The translations under genes were made by a program, and so were the position numbers. Below, one piece after another: positions 36,439 to 46,046 of a DNA stretch of 64,000 bases (the first letter of the stretch is position 1; every line of letters starts with the position of its first letter). The notes under the pieces are model-generated. The model made no database searches. It saw nothing but the letters and a program-made list of their open reading frames with translations, and was not told the origin of the DNA. This stretch comes from Armatimonadota bacterium. GTDB lineage: Bacteria; Armatimonadota; UBA5829; DTJY01. The stretch is taken from contig JARYMF010000002.1 in the NCBI GenBank assembly GCA_029907255.1, forward strand, positions 62,001 through 126,000. The letters are read 5' to 3'.

Positions 36439-37533
36439 CTAGTTTCCAACGAGCTCCATAGCTACTTCAAGTACTTTCTCGGCAGCGTTGGGTCTGCCAA
36501 GCGCTTTGCTTGCTTTACCCATCTCCACGAGTTTTTCCGGCGATTCCATCAATTGCGTGATTGTATCCGACAATACCTTAGGACTGAGATTGGCTTCCAA
36601 AATCACAACAGCGGCTCCTGCCCTGGCTAGGTATTCGGCGTTTAGTTGCTGATGGTTCGCCTGGGCGAACGGATATGGTATTATTATAGCAGGCAAACCC
36701 ATCGCCGTAATTTCACATATGGTTGACGCACCGCCACGGCTAACGACGAGATTGGAGGCCGCATAGGCTGTTACCATATCCTCGATATAAGGGAAAAGGT
36801 GATAGTTTTCCCAATTTTGAGATTTTTGGCGCATCTGGGCTTCTTCAAAGTTGCGCCTGCCCGATTGATGGATTATTTGAATTGGCAGATTGCGCAGTGT
36901 TGGCAAACAGTCGGCAACTATCTCATTGATTTTTCGCGCGCCTTGACTTCCACCAAGCACTAATACTGTAAACAATTGCTCTTCCAAACCTAGCAGCTTC
37001 CGAGCAGTTTTCTTGTCGGGCGGGTTTGAGAATGCCGAACGAATCGGCATGCCTGTGAGAACTGTCTTTTCTTTTGGAAAATAGGCAAGTGTATCTTCAA
37101 AGGAGATACATATCCGGTCAGCAAACCGACTTAGCCATTTATTTGTTCGTCCCGGTATGACGTTTTGCTCATGGATGAGTATATGGCCTCGCCTAAGAGC
37201 CTGGGCAAGCACTACTGCAGCTGCCACGTAGCCCCCAGTTCCGATTACCAAGTCGGCCCGGAATTTTCTCAAGACTGCCAATGCTTCCACGAAGCCTCTA
37301 GCGAGGACGGCGGCGGTTAGAAGCGTGTCCGGCGAAGCAAGTTTTTTTAGTTTGCGGCTTGATAAGCCAACGAATTCGATGCCCGCTTTATTTGCGAGCT
37401 CTGCTTCAGGCCCGCCTTTGCTTCCGAGATAGAGAAGACGCCAATCATGATGTTTTCTGCGGATCGCCTCAGCTATACTCGTAGCCGGATATGCGTGTCC
37501 TCCTGTTCCGCCTCCTGTTATTACGACTCTCAT
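36439..37533 (-). CDS. murG: UDP-GlcNAc:lipid I GlcNAc transferase
   Basis: The product has 364 residues. The N-terminal G-loop reads VITGGGTGGHAYPATSIAEAI, with GTGGYVAAAVVLAQAL and HEQNVIPGRTNKWLS later; the second domain has LVLGGSQGARKINEIV and SRGGASTICEITAMGLPAII. It makes lipid II at the inner face of the membrane. The start codon lies 65 bases inside ftsW, and the G-loop itself is encoded in the overlap, so no shorter start is plausible. Confidence 0.98.
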   Translation of the reverse strand: MRVVITGGGTGGHAYPATSIAEAIRRKHHDWRLLYLGSKGGPEAELANKAGIEFVGLSSRKLKKLASPDTLLTAAVLARGFVEALAVLRKFRADLVIGTGGYVAAAVVLAQALRRGHILIHEQNVIPGRTNKWLSRFADRICISFEDTLAYFPKEKTVLTGMPIRSAFSNPPDKKTARKLLGLEEQLFTVLVLGGSQGARKINEIVADCLPTLRNLPIQIIHQSGRRNFEEAQMRQKSQNWENYHLFPYIEDMVTAYAASNLVVSRGGASTICEITAMGLPAIIIPYPFAQANHQQLNAEYLARAGAAVVILEANLSPKVLSDTITQLMESPEKLVEMGKASKALGRPNAAEKVLEVAMELVGN

Positions 37534-38662
37534 TAATGTACTCTTTCACAGGCTCCGGATACTTCGATATACCAAGCAGTATTCCGACGCCAAAAAGGTT
37601 TAGTACCAAGCTTGAACCGCCATAGCTTATGAACGGTAGTGGCACACCAGTAGCCGGGACAGACGATGTGACTACCAGCATATTAAGCAGAGCTTGTCCG
37701 CATATTAAAATTGATATTCCAGCGGCTAGAAGTTTGCCAAAATTTTCCTTTGTCCGATACGCAATTGCAAGGCCTCGAAGACCAAATATTAAGAAAAGTC
37801 CCGCCAAACTAAGAGTGCCTATTAGTCCTAATTCTTCGCCCAGGGTTGCTAAAATGAAATCAGTATGCTCAGCAGGGAGGTAAAAGCATTTTTCTCTACC
37901 TTCACACAAGCCAACTCCTCTGATGCCCCCTGAACCCAGCGCAATGAGCGACCTGCATACTTGGTAGCCGCTTCCGTAGTAATCTGCGAAGGGATTTCGA
38001 AACGACGTTACTCGTGCAAGCCGGTAAGGTTCGATAATTATAAGTAGAGAACCTAAGATAACGCCGGCTAAGAAGATTACTAATAGGTGTTTTTTTCTTG
38101 CGCCAGCCATAAAAAGCATAGCGAACCAAGTGCCACATATTATTATTGCTGTGCCCATATCTGGTTCAGCCATGATTAATATTCCTGTAATACCCATGAG
38201 CGCAATTGGGATGATGAGTCCCTCTTTGAACCGGCGTATGTCGGTTTTCTTGTTTGATAAGTACACTGCTAGAAAAAGAACGAGCGCTATTTTGGTTAAT
38301 TCTGACGGCTGAATTTGAATAGGCGAACCTTTTATACCTATCCATCTTGAGGCACCGTTAACTTCGATGCCCAAGCCGGGAATAAATACCGCGACGAGAC
38401 CAAAAATTGAAATAAAAAGCAGGGTAGGTGCCAACCCTCTTAGCTTCCAGTAGGGGATGTGCGACGTAATGAGTAACACTATTAATCCAGCAACTGCAAA
38501 GACTGCTTGGCGCTTGAAAAAGTAGAAGCTGTCGCCGCCAGTATACTTTGCTTGGCCTGCTGTCGCATAGCTCGCATCGAAAACCAGCAGAATGCCGCCG
38601 ACGAGAAAAATGATGGTTAGCAGAAAAAGCAAAGTATCTACCTGTCGCTTTCTAATTTCCAA
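37469..38662 (-). CDS. ftsW: Lipid II polymerase FtsW (SEDS family)
   Basis: The product has 397 residues with about ten spans. SEDS signatures: SRWIGIKGSPIQIQPSELTK, AEPDMGTAIIICGTWFAMLF, LPAEHTDFILATLGEELGLI and GVPLPFISYGGSSLVLNLF. It polymerises glycan with FtsI at the septum. Its very basic C-terminal tail (about 22 residues, ESRNNRRRNRRTRISG) is encoded by DNA that also encodes the start of murG in another frame. Confidence 0.97.
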   Translation of the reverse strand: MEIRKRQVDTLLFLLTIIFLVGGILLVFDASYATAGQAKYTGGDSFYFFKRQAVFAVAGLIVLLITSHIPYWKLRGLAPTLLFISIFGLVAVFIPGLGIEVNGASRWIGIKGSPIQIQPSELTKIALVLFLAVYLSNKKTDIRRFKEGLIIPIALMGITGILIMAEPDMGTAIIICGTWFAMLFMAGARKKHLLVIFLAGVILGSLLIIIEPYRLARVTSFRNPFADYYGSGYQVCRSLIALGSGGIRGVGLCEGREKCFYLPAEHTDFILATLGEELGLIGTLSLAGLFLIFGLRGLAIAYRTKENFGKLLAAGISILICGQALLNMLVVTSSVPATGVPLPFISYGGSSLVLNLFGVGILLGISKYPEPVKEYINESRNNRRRNRRTRISGYEYS

Positions 38663-38665
38663 AGC

Positions 38666-40069
38666 TTACGCCTCCACACGAGCGGCAAGGTCGGCTACTG
38701 CCGCCTTGAATGTTGCTCCTCTGTGTTCAAAATCCCTAAACATATCAAAGCTTGCACATCCAGGAGATAGCATAATTGTGTCGCCAGGCTCTGCGTTTTC
38801 CCAAGCAATGCGAACTGCCTCGTCCATTGAGGCCGCCTTGCTAATTTGGGTGAAACCTGCTGCTCTAGCTGCCTTTTCAATTAGCGGTGCATCTTGGCCA
38901 ATTAGGACCACATGCTTTGCATAGCGAGCAAATGCCTCGCCGAGGGGCCCATAATCTGCACCCTTGTCTTTTCCACCGGCGATTACAATGGTTGGTTTGC
39001 CAATGGCTTCGAGAGACCGAACTGCCGCTGTGACATTTGTGCACATCGAGTTGTTGAGAAACTCAACGCCCTTGATTACCGCCACCGGTTCAAGCCTATG
39101 CTCTAAGGGTTGGAAAGCGTCCACGGCTTCTTGCACTGCATGACGGTTGGCGCCGAATGCTAGGGCGGCAGCAGAAGCGGCGAGGACATTTTCGAGATTA
39201 TGCGTGCCTCTAAGTCGCATGTTAGCCGTATCGCAAACAAAGCTTTCACCTTCTGGTGTTCTGACCCATACTTCTGTCCCCCGGGCGAATGTTCCAATTT
39301 CGACTTCTTTGGTGCGGCTGAACTGCCATATTTGGCTTTTGATTTGGGGGGCATATTGCATAACAATAGGGTCATCTGCGTTTAGTATCGCGAAGTCGGC
39401 TGGTTCCTGGTATTGGAAAATCTGCGCCTTCACTTTGGCGTAGGTTTGCAAATCAGGATGGCGGTCCAAGTGGTCAGCAGAGATATTTAGAAGGGCGGCA
39501 ACCCTTGGGCGGAATGAGCTGACCCATTCGAGTTGGAAGGAGCTAATTTCAGCAACGATTACGTCTGATGCCGATGCTCGATATGCTGCACGGACAAGCG
39601 GCAGACGTATCTCACCTGCAACGATGTTGCCTGCTATGTAGACATGGCGGCCGTCACACTTCAAGATTTCGCCAGTCAAAGCTGTTGTGGTGGTTTTTCC
39701 GTTCGTGCCGGTTATGGCGATAATTGGAGCAGGGGATATGCGATATCCTAGTTCTACCTCCGAGAATATGGGAATACCGCGTTCGCGACCCATAACAATA
39801 GCTGGGCATGTATCCGGCACCCCGGGGCTTGTTACAATAAGGTCGGCAGTCCAAAGGTTTTCATATGCCTGCTTGCCAACCTTTACTTGGAGGCCAAGTT
39901 CGCGCGCTATCCTCAGGGATTCCTGAATTTCTGATTCTTCTTTATGGTCATGAAGCGTTACAATTGCGCCAAGGGCAGTTAAAACTTCGGCTGCCGCCAT
40001 ACCTGACCGTGCCATTCCTATAATGTGCGCATTCTTGCCAAAGAAATCGGTCTGCTTGCTTAATGCCAT
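38666..40069 (-). CDS. murD: UDP-MurNAc-L-Ala--D-glutamate ligase
   Basis: The product has 467 residues, a little longer than E. coli MurD. It has the ATP loop ITGTNGKTTTTALTGEI, LNISADHLDRHPDLQTYAKV in the central domain and SPGCASFDMFRDFEHRG near the end. It adds D-Glu to UDP-MurNAc-L-Ala. It overlaps mraY by 10 bases. Normal member of the cluster. Confidence 0.98.
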   Translation of the reverse strand: MALSKQTDFFGKNAHIIGMARSGMAAAEVLTALGAIVTLHDHKEESEIQESLRIARELGLQVKVGKQAYENLWTADLIVTSPGVPDTCPAIVMGRERGIPIFSEVELGYRISPAPIIAITGTNGKTTTTALTGEILKCDGRHVYIAGNIVAGEIRLPLVRAAYRASASDVIVAEISSFQLEWVSSFRPRVAALLNISADHLDRHPDLQTYAKVKAQIFQYQEPADFAILNADDPIVMQYAPQIKSQIWQFSRTKEVEIGTFARGTEVWVRTPEGESFVCDTANMRLRGTHNLENVLAASAAALAFGANRHAVQEAVDAFQPLEHRLEPVAVIKGVEFLNNSMCTNVTAAVRSLEAIGKPTIVIAGGKDKGADYGPLGEAFARYAKHVVLIGQDAPLIEKAARAAGFTQISKAASMDEAVRIAWENAEPGDTIMLSPGCASFDMFRDFEHRGATFKAAVADLAARVEA

Positions 40070-41031
40070 ATTCTAAACATCCCCATCCCTGCCAGTATGG
40101 CAAATGCAATCAATCCAGACACCAACCAGAATCTGACTACAATTTTTTGCTCCGGCCATCCCATAAGTTCAAAATGGTGGTGAATGGGCGTCATTTTAAA
40201 CACCCGCTTCCCGGTAAGCTTGAATGATGCTACCTGAATCATTACGGATAATCCCTCAATCACAATTACCAAAGCAATGAGTATATAAAGAAGTTCTCGT
40301 TTGCCCGCAATGGCAATTCCGGCGGTGGCGGCACCGAGTGCGAGCGATCCCGTGTCGCCCATGAAAATTCTCGCTGGATTGGCGTTGTACCAAAGAAATC
40401 CTACGCATCCACCTGCCAGCGCCCAAGCTAGAACGGTTAGTCCACTTTCTGCAGATAGAACAACAAGTGCTCCGAGCGTAAGCGCGATTATTGTCGTAAG
40501 CCCTGCGACCAAGCCATCAAGCCCATCGGCAAGGTTGAACGCGTTTGATATCCATACTATCAGCAAAACCGCAAGTGGATAGTATGCCCAACCTAAGTGA
40601 ACGTCGGTGTTCCCCCACAGATGCACTACTGTAGTTGCAGGCGTTCGATTAACATGTAGCCACCATACAAACGCAATTGCTATCAGAAACTGGCCGAGAA
40701 GTTTATGCCGCGCCTTAAGCCCCAGTGATTTTCCCCTTGATGCAATCAGGTAATCGTCTATGAAGCCCAATACTGCAAAAGCTAGGGTAAGAAGTGCGAC
40801 CGCCGCAATCTTTGCATGACTTACCCAAACGGCCGCCGCTCCTGCCGCGGCACCTACCAATATGATTAGTCCGCCCATTGTGGGCGTTCCTTGTTTTTCT
40901 CGATGCCGCTCAGGAACGTCTTCGCTTATTGTTTGCCTCACCTTGAGGCTGGTGAGCAGTGCAATTGTTTTGTGCCCAATCAAAAGCGAAACCACTGTGG
41001 CTATAAGAAATGCTATTGCCGCGTTATTCAC
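40060..41031 (-). CDS. mraY: Phospho-MurNAc-pentapeptide translocase
   Basis: The product has 323 residues, the length seen in Gram-positive bacteria, with ten spans. It starts at GTG 41031. Motifs: KQGTPTMGGLI, DDYLI (catalytic DD), NAFNLADGLDGLVAGL, FMGDTGSLALG and MTPIHHHFELMGWPE. It makes lipid I from UDP-MurNAc-pentapeptide. It overlaps murF by 8 bases and murD by 10. Confidence 0.98.
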   Translation of the reverse strand: MNNAAIAFLIATVVSLLIGHKTIALLTSLKVRQTISEDVPERHREKQGTPTMGGLIILVGAAAGAAAVWVSHAKIAAVALLTLAFAVLGFIDDYLIASRGKSLGLKARHKLLGQFLIAIAFVWWLHVNRTPATTVVHLWGNTDVHLGWAYYPLAVLLIVWISNAFNLADGLDGLVAGLTTIIALTLGALVVLSAESGLTVLAWALAGGCVGFLWYNANPARIFMGDTGSLALGAATAGIAIAGKRELLYILIALVIVIEGLSVMIQVASFKLTGKRVFKMTPIHHHFELMGWPEQKIVVRFWLVSGLIAFAILAGMGMFRIWH

Positions 41032-42406
41032 TGAGCAATATCCTCACAATCTCTTCCATCTTCATAGCTCTTGAGCCTTTTACAAGAATTGCATCGCCGT
41101 CGGCAACTTGCTTTTTAAGGTATTCGGCTGCATGTAAACTATCTGGAAACCACTGCACTGCTGAATCCGAAAGTCCTCGCATCCGGGCACCTTCTGCGAT
41201 TCCCCGCGCGAGTTCGCCAACTGTGATTAGCATATCCACTCCAGTTTCCACTGCTGCGACGCCGACATCTTTATGGGCTTTTGGGGCATAATCGCCGAGC
41301 TCAAGCATATCGCCCAATACCGCGATTCTGCGCTTGTATCCGCTGAGCGATTGGAGAGTTCGAAGCGCTGCCAAAGTAGACGCAGGGCTTGCGTTGTAGG
41401 CATCGTTCAGCACTACGTAGCCGGCTCTTGACCTGACCAATTCCATTCGCATTGCCGGTGGAGTGAAATTTTCAAGGCCTTCTCGAATTAAGCGTAAGTC
41501 CACGCCAAGTGCGTAGCCTGTTGCTGCCGCTGCAAGCGCATTATAAACATTATATCTGCCAAGCACAGGAATAGAAATCTTTATCGCAGCACCTTCTACC
41601 ACGAGTACAAATTCATATCTGCCGCATGCCGCTTGCTTGATTCGTGCGCCAATGACATCAGCTGATTTACACGAGCCGAAGCTTATTATCCTGCCTGCAA
41701 AACGATGCTTTAGAAACTCGAAGTATCCATCTTCAGCATTTAGAATTGCAATCCCGTCTGGCGGTAGTTCGCTCAAAAGCTCAGATTTTGCTTCGGCAAT
41801 CGCACCTTGGGAGCCAAGCCTTTCGATATGAGAGATGCCTATGTTGGTTATCACACCAATGTGGGGTTTGGCAATCTGAGAAAGCCGTCGAATTTCACCA
41901 AGCCCTCGCATCGCCATCTCGAGCACCACTATTTCGTGGGTGCGGTCAAGTTGAAAAAGCGTCAATGGCACGCCAATTTCGTTGTTAAAGTTAGCTGCGT
42001 TTTTTAGAACATTCCACTTGCGACTGAGGACCGAAGCGGTCATTTCCTTGGTTGTCGTCTTTCCTACGCTTCCTGTAATTGCCACAACTCGCACGTCAAA
42101 CTTGCTTCGGTAATAGCTTGCTAAATCGCCCAGCGCCCATAATGTGTCCGAAACGCCCACAACTGGCACGTCTGCTTTGGGAAGATAACTGTTTTCTGCA
42201 ATAACTATTCCGCTGGCGCCTTTTTTGATTGCCTCATCAACGTATGCATGCCCATCTGTTCGCTCGCCCTTCAGCGCGAAGAAGAGGTCGCCAGGCTTCA
42301 ACGTTCGGGTATCAATGCTGACGCCCGTAGCCTTTGCTGAAGCATCGCCTCCGAGCAAGTCTCCACCTGTGGCAGCTATGACTTCTTGTATGGTAATGCC
42401 TTCCAA
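41024..42406 (-). CDS. murF: UDP-MurNAc-tripeptide--D-Ala-D-Ala ligase
   Basis: The product has 460 residues. It starts at TTG 42406, eight bases after a GGAG; no ATG fits the conserved N-terminus. ATP loop: AITGSVGKTTTKEMTASVL; central domain: TNIGISHIERLGSQGAIAEA; C-terminal: LNDAYNASPASTLAALRTL. It adds D-Ala-D-Ala to the stem. The 116 bases before it (42407-42522) show no signal. Confidence 0.97.
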   Translation of the reverse strand: MEGITIQEVIAATGGDLLGGDASAKATGVSIDTRTLKPGDLFFALKGERTDGHAYVDEAIKKGASGIVIAENSYLPKADVPVVGVSDTLWALGDLASYYRSKFDVRVVAITGSVGKTTTKEMTASVLSRKWNVLKNAANFNNEIGVPLTLFQLDRTHEIVVLEMAMRGLGEIRRLSQIAKPHIGVITNIGISHIERLGSQGAIAEAKSELLSELPPDGIAILNAEDGYFEFLKHRFAGRIISFGSCKSADVIGARIKQAACGRYEFVLVVEGAAIKISIPVLGRYNVYNALAAAATGYALGVDLRLIREGLENFTPPAMRMELVRSRAGYVVLNDAYNASPASTLAALRTLQSLSGYKRRIAVLGDMLELGDYAPKAHKDVGVAAVETGVDMLITVGELARGIAEGARMRGLSDSAVQWFPDSLHAAEYLKKQVADGDAILVKGSRAMKMEEIVRILLSE

Positions 42407-42522
42407 TTATTGTCTCCAGAAACTTTCAGAATAGCTAATGGCACAAGTTTTAAGGATTTGGCTGTGCATTTCAAGATATTTATACCTAAATCCCATACAT
42501 TGGGCTGTTACTTTGCAAGCAT

Positions 42523-44004
42523 TCATTTAGTCTTGCCAAGAATTTCGCGAACCACCTGACGGTCGTCAAACGGGATTGTTTTGTCTTTAAATATCTGATA
42601 AGTTTCATGCCCCTTGCCGGCAATGACGACTATATCGCCAGGCGAAGCAACCTCTAGTGCTAGCTTGATTGCCTGCCGCCGGTCGAGGTCTATCTTTACT
42701 CGGTCCATGTTCTCGGGGGAGATACCCCCAAGTATTTCCTGCGCTATTTGGTCGGGCGGCTCGCTTCGTGGATTGTCGGAGGTTATAATACAGATGTCCG
42801 CCATTTCCGAGCCTATCCTTCCCATAATCGGGCGCTTTGCTCGGTCGCGGTCACCCCCACAGCCGAATACGACAATCAACCGACCAGCTGTGAGCTCTCT
42901 TGCCGACCTCAGGACGTTTTCAAGACCATCTGGAGTGTGCGCATAATCAACAATCACCGAGAATGGCTGGCCGCAGTCCACCGCTTCGAATCTGCCAGCT
43001 ACTGGTGGGATGGATTGGATGCCTGCTTTAATCTGCTCAATGCTAAGGTCAAGGGCAACTCCTACGCTTATTGCGGCTAGGGAGTTGTATACGTTGAAGA
43101 GTCCGCCTAGCTTTAACGCTACCTCAAATTCTCCAGTCGGCAAAGCTGCGCAGAATGAAATACCTTTGGCTGTGGCATGGACATTCGATGCACGTACGTC
43201 GGCTTTCTCCCGCATCCCGTAAGTTATAACTTTTCCACACGTGGCATCAACAAACCGCTTGCCATTTGGGTCGTCAATGTTTACAACCCCAGTGAACGCC
43301 TTATTAGAAGCCTGCGGGTAATCCCTAAAAAGCTTTATTTTTGTTTCGAGGTAGTGCTCGAAGGTTTGGTGGAAGTCCAGATGGTCTTGAGTAAGGTTTG
43401 TGAACACCCCAATGTCAAACTCACACCCGTCTGTTCTATGCATAGCCAAGGCATGCGAGGATACCTCCATCGCTACTGCCGCGACACCTTCATCTGCCAT
43501 ATGCGCGAGAAGCGCCTGAAGGTCCACCGCCTCTGGTGTAGTTCGCTCAGTGGGTATGGTTTTCCCTCTAATGCGAGCGCCCAGTGTACCAATGACGCCT
43601 GTCGCAAGCCCTGCTTGGCGTAGCATGCTTTCCACAAGGTAGGTCGTGGTTGTCTTGCCGTTTGTGCCGGTTATGCCAATAAGCTTCAGGCGTCGCGAGG
43701 GATAGCCAAAGAATTGATTTGCCAGGATAGGCAGTGCTTGGCGAACGTTAGGCACTATGACGAACGGCACGGAGTTGCAGCTCGCATGAAGGCAATCAAT
43801 GCGGTCAATTAGGATCGCCGATGCTCGCCGGCTTATTGCTTCGCCAATGAAATCGTGGCCGTCGAATTTCTCGCCCCGAATGCATGCGAAGAGCGCCCCA
43901 GGGTCTACCCGGCGAGAATCGTAAGCGACAGCCTTAATCTCGGGATTCGCCGATCCTGTGACGCGCTTTTCTGGAAGCGGCTCGATTAATTGACTTAACA
44001 ACAT
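42523..44004 (-). CDS. murE: UDP-MurNAc-tripeptide synthetase (third amino acid ligase)
   Basis: The product has 493 residues from the ATG at 44004, eight bases after AGGGAG; a longer in-frame start at 44058 lacks a ribosome site. ATP loop: GITGTNGKTTTTYLVESML. Central: NLTQDHLDFHQTFEHYLETK. The stretch TSDNPRSEPPDQIAQEIL contains the DNPR motif that favours meso-diaminopimelate as third residue over lysine (family knowledge). A good promoter at 44078-44106 gives this gene and those after it a separate start. Confidence 0.97.
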   Translation of the reverse strand: MLLSQLIEPLPEKRVTGSANPEIKAVAYDSRRVDPGALFACIRGEKFDGHDFIGEAISRRASAILIDRIDCLHASCNSVPFVIVPNVRQALPILANQFFGYPSRRLKLIGITGTNGKTTTTYLVESMLRQAGLATGVIGTLGARIRGKTIPTERTTPEAVDLQALLAHMADEGVAAVAMEVSSHALAMHRTDGCEFDIGVFTNLTQDHLDFHQTFEHYLETKIKLFRDYPQASNKAFTGVVNIDDPNGKRFVDATCGKVITYGMREKADVRASNVHATAKGISFCAALPTGEFEVALKLGGLFNVYNSLAAISVGVALDLSIEQIKAGIQSIPPVAGRFEAVDCGQPFSVIVDYAHTPDGLENVLRSARELTAGRLIVVFGCGGDRDRAKRPIMGRIGSEMADICIITSDNPRSEPPDQIAQEILGGISPENMDRVKIDLDRRQAIKLALEVASPGDIVVIAGKGHETYQIFKDKTIPFDDRQVVREILGKTK

Positions 44005-44077
44005 CGGACGAACTCCCTTGAGCTTTCCTTGTGAGGTGCTTCGCACTGCCTTCACCAAGGTTGCTCGTGAACATGAA

Positions 44078-44106
44078 ATTATACCATATGGAAAATTCCT
44101 TGTGAA
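44078..44106 (-). promoter_or_regulatory. Internal dcw promoter before murE
   Basis: On the minus strand TTCACA (44101-44106) and TATAAT (44078-44083) are 17 bases apart. Transcription would start near 44071 and give a leader of about 67 bases to the murE ATG. It lies in the 131-base gap between ftsI and murE. Confidence 0.6.
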
Positions 44107-44135
44107 TTGGAAACACTCAGACGCTCCTTTAATAG

Positions 44136-45935
44136 CTATCCTGACCTTTGCTTGCCGTTTGCTTCCCGCCCTTTTGTTCTGTTCGCAACTGGCGGGCTGT
44201 TTGGCAAGTCATCGGGAGGAACTTTCATATACCACATTGCTTTTCTCGCCACCTCTCGGAAAACAGGCGCGGCGGCTACCGCTCCGAATTGGGTGTCCTT
44301 TGGCTCGTCAACCGCAATTAGGATTACCGCACGTGGATTTGTCACAGGAAGAAAGCCTACAAACGATGCGACATACTTGCCTGCAGCATAGCCCTTCCCG
44401 ACCGTGCTTGGCTTTTGAGCAGTTCCTGTTTTGCCGGCAACGCGGTATCCTTCTACTCTTGCTGCCTTTCCAGTACCTCCAGAGACTACCCCATGAAGCA
44501 TTTCGGCGATCAAGTCTGCGGTTTCTTCCGTGACCACTCGCCGAACAATCTTCGGGTGAAATACCCTGAATGGTTTTCCATCTGGCCGACGAATCTCTTT
44601 GACGATGTGCGGGCGCATCATTATGCCATGGTTAGCAATTACCGCGTAGACCTGAGCTAATTGGAGCGGTGTGACTGCAATTCCTTGCCCAAAGGCAATG
44701 TTCGCAACCTTAATGTCTGGCCAATCCTGCCACTTGCCTGCCCATCCTTTCATTTCGCCTACCATTCCGGTGCCGGGCTTGTCGAAAAGACCGAAGGCTT
44801 TTTCATATTGGTAGAGTTTTTTGGGCCCCAGTTTAAGCCCAATGGATGCAGCTCCGACATTACAGGAGTGTTGGAGAACCTTTGCGACGTTGAGTTGGCC
44901 GTGGCCGCCTTTGAATTTTCCATGGAGTGAGCAGTGGATAACGTGATTGCCTATCCCCATGCTTCCGCGACAATAAAATGTATCATCTAGATCAATAACT
45001 TTTTCGTTAAGGGCTGCGCTACATGTTACTGTCTTCAGTGTTGAACCTGGTTCGTATAGGTCGGTAATTGCTCGATTTCTACGCGCAGCAGCATCTGACG
45101 CTGCAATTTCCTGCGGGTCAAATGTTGGCATATTCGCCAAAGCCATTATCTCGCCAGTCTTGGGGTCAATCATGACTGCCGAGGCGCCGGCCGCTCTGCG
45201 GTCGTTATATGCCTTCCTCAATTCCATTTCGAGGTTGTGCTGAAGTGTAGAGTCTATTGTGAGGATAATATCCATTCCATCTACCGGTTCCACCCGCTGG
45301 CGAACTGTGCCGGGGATAATCCTCCCTCTAGCGTCCACCTCAGCAATTATATAGCCGTCTTTGCCTCTCAAAAATTTATCGTAAGCTTTTTCTAAGCCTT
45401 CAATGCCCTTGCCATCAATGTTTGTAAAGCCAATAACATTTGCCCCTAGGCCGCCTGCTGGATAGACTCGCTTAATGATCGAGGTTACTTCGACTTGGGG
45501 CAGTTTGGCTTCCTTGATTGCAAGCCCTGCTCGGGCGTTCACACCACGTTTAATATAGACAAACGCCTTATCATTGCTGAGTTTAGAGAGCACGAATTCT
45601 TCATCGCAACCCAAAATCTTTGCAAGTTGGGCGGCAATCTTGGGTCTGTCCTTTTTTGCTATCTTTTTGGGGTGAGCGCCGATGTCGTAGGCCTGAACAT
45701 TTACCGCAAGTTTGACTCCGTTCCTATCGTATATGGTACCTCGTCTAGCATGGAGAACGAATCGCTTTAGGCGGTAGTACTCGGCTTTTTTAGCGAAATA
45801 TGGGGCGCGGATGACCTGTATCCAAATGAGACGCAAAGCAAGGCAGGCATAGAGGAAAATCAAAATGTAGAAAAGATTCCGCAGCCTGCGCTGTACACGC
45901 CGTTCGAAGTATATTTGGCGTCTCAATTCAGCCAC
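44136..45935 (-). CDS. ftsI: Septal transpeptidase PBP3/FtsI (class B PBP)
   Basis: The product has 599 residues. One N-terminal span (about 21-41), a dimerisation domain (about 55-215) and the transpeptidase domain with S298-T-L-K301 (YEPGSTLKT), S357-C-N359 and VAGKTGTAQKP. No PASTA domain is visible. It cross-links septal peptidoglycan with FtsW. The C-terminal ~25 residues are polar and poorly conserved-looking. Separated from ftsL by 111 bases containing a hairpin. Confidence 0.96.
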   Translation of the reverse strand: MAELRRQIYFERRVQRRLRNLFYILIFLYACLALRLIWIQVIRAPYFAKKAEYYRLKRFVLHARRGTIYDRNGVKLAVNVQAYDIGAHPKKIAKKDRPKIAAQLAKILGCDEEFVLSKLSNDKAFVYIKRGVNARAGLAIKEAKLPQVEVTSIIKRVYPAGGLGANVIGFTNIDGKGIEGLEKAYDKFLRGKDGYIIAEVDARGRIIPGTVRQRVEPVDGMDIILTIDSTLQHNLEMELRKAYNDRRAAGASAVMIDPKTGEIMALANMPTFDPQEIAASDAAARRNRAITDLYEPGSTLKTVTCSAALNEKVIDLDDTFYCRGSMGIGNHVIHCSLHGKFKGGHGQLNVAKVLQHSCNVGAASIGLKLGPKKLYQYEKAFGLFDKPGTGMVGEMKGWAGKWQDWPDIKVANIAFGQGIAVTPLQLAQVYAVIANHGIMMRPHIVKEIRRPDGKPFRVFHPKIVRRVVTEETADLIAEMLHGVVSGGTGKAARVEGYRVAGKTGTAQKPSTVGKGYAAGKYVASFVGFLPVTNPRAVILIAVDEPKDTQFGAVAAAPVFREVARKAMWYMKVPPDDLPNSPPVANRTKGREANGKQRSG

Positions 45936-45971
45936 CCCTCATGTTGTGCTTCATGAGATCTTTACAAGAAT

Positions 45972-46004
45972 ACCAGCTCATGACTTTGCGAATCATGAGC
46001 TGGT
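45972..46004 (+). repeat. 12-bp inverted repeat between ftsL and ftsI
   Basis: ACCAGCTCATGA (45972-45983) pairs perfectly with 45993-46004 around a 9-base loop. A T-run follows on the plus strand (GGTTTTTGG), opposite to the direction of the division genes, so it resembles a plus-strand terminator although no plus gene lies there. It may act as an RNA-stabilising or attenuating stem in the minus transcript. Confidence 0.45.
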
Positions 46005-46046
46005 TTTTGGGAGAGCAATAAATAGGGTTGATGTTAGCCTTCTGGT

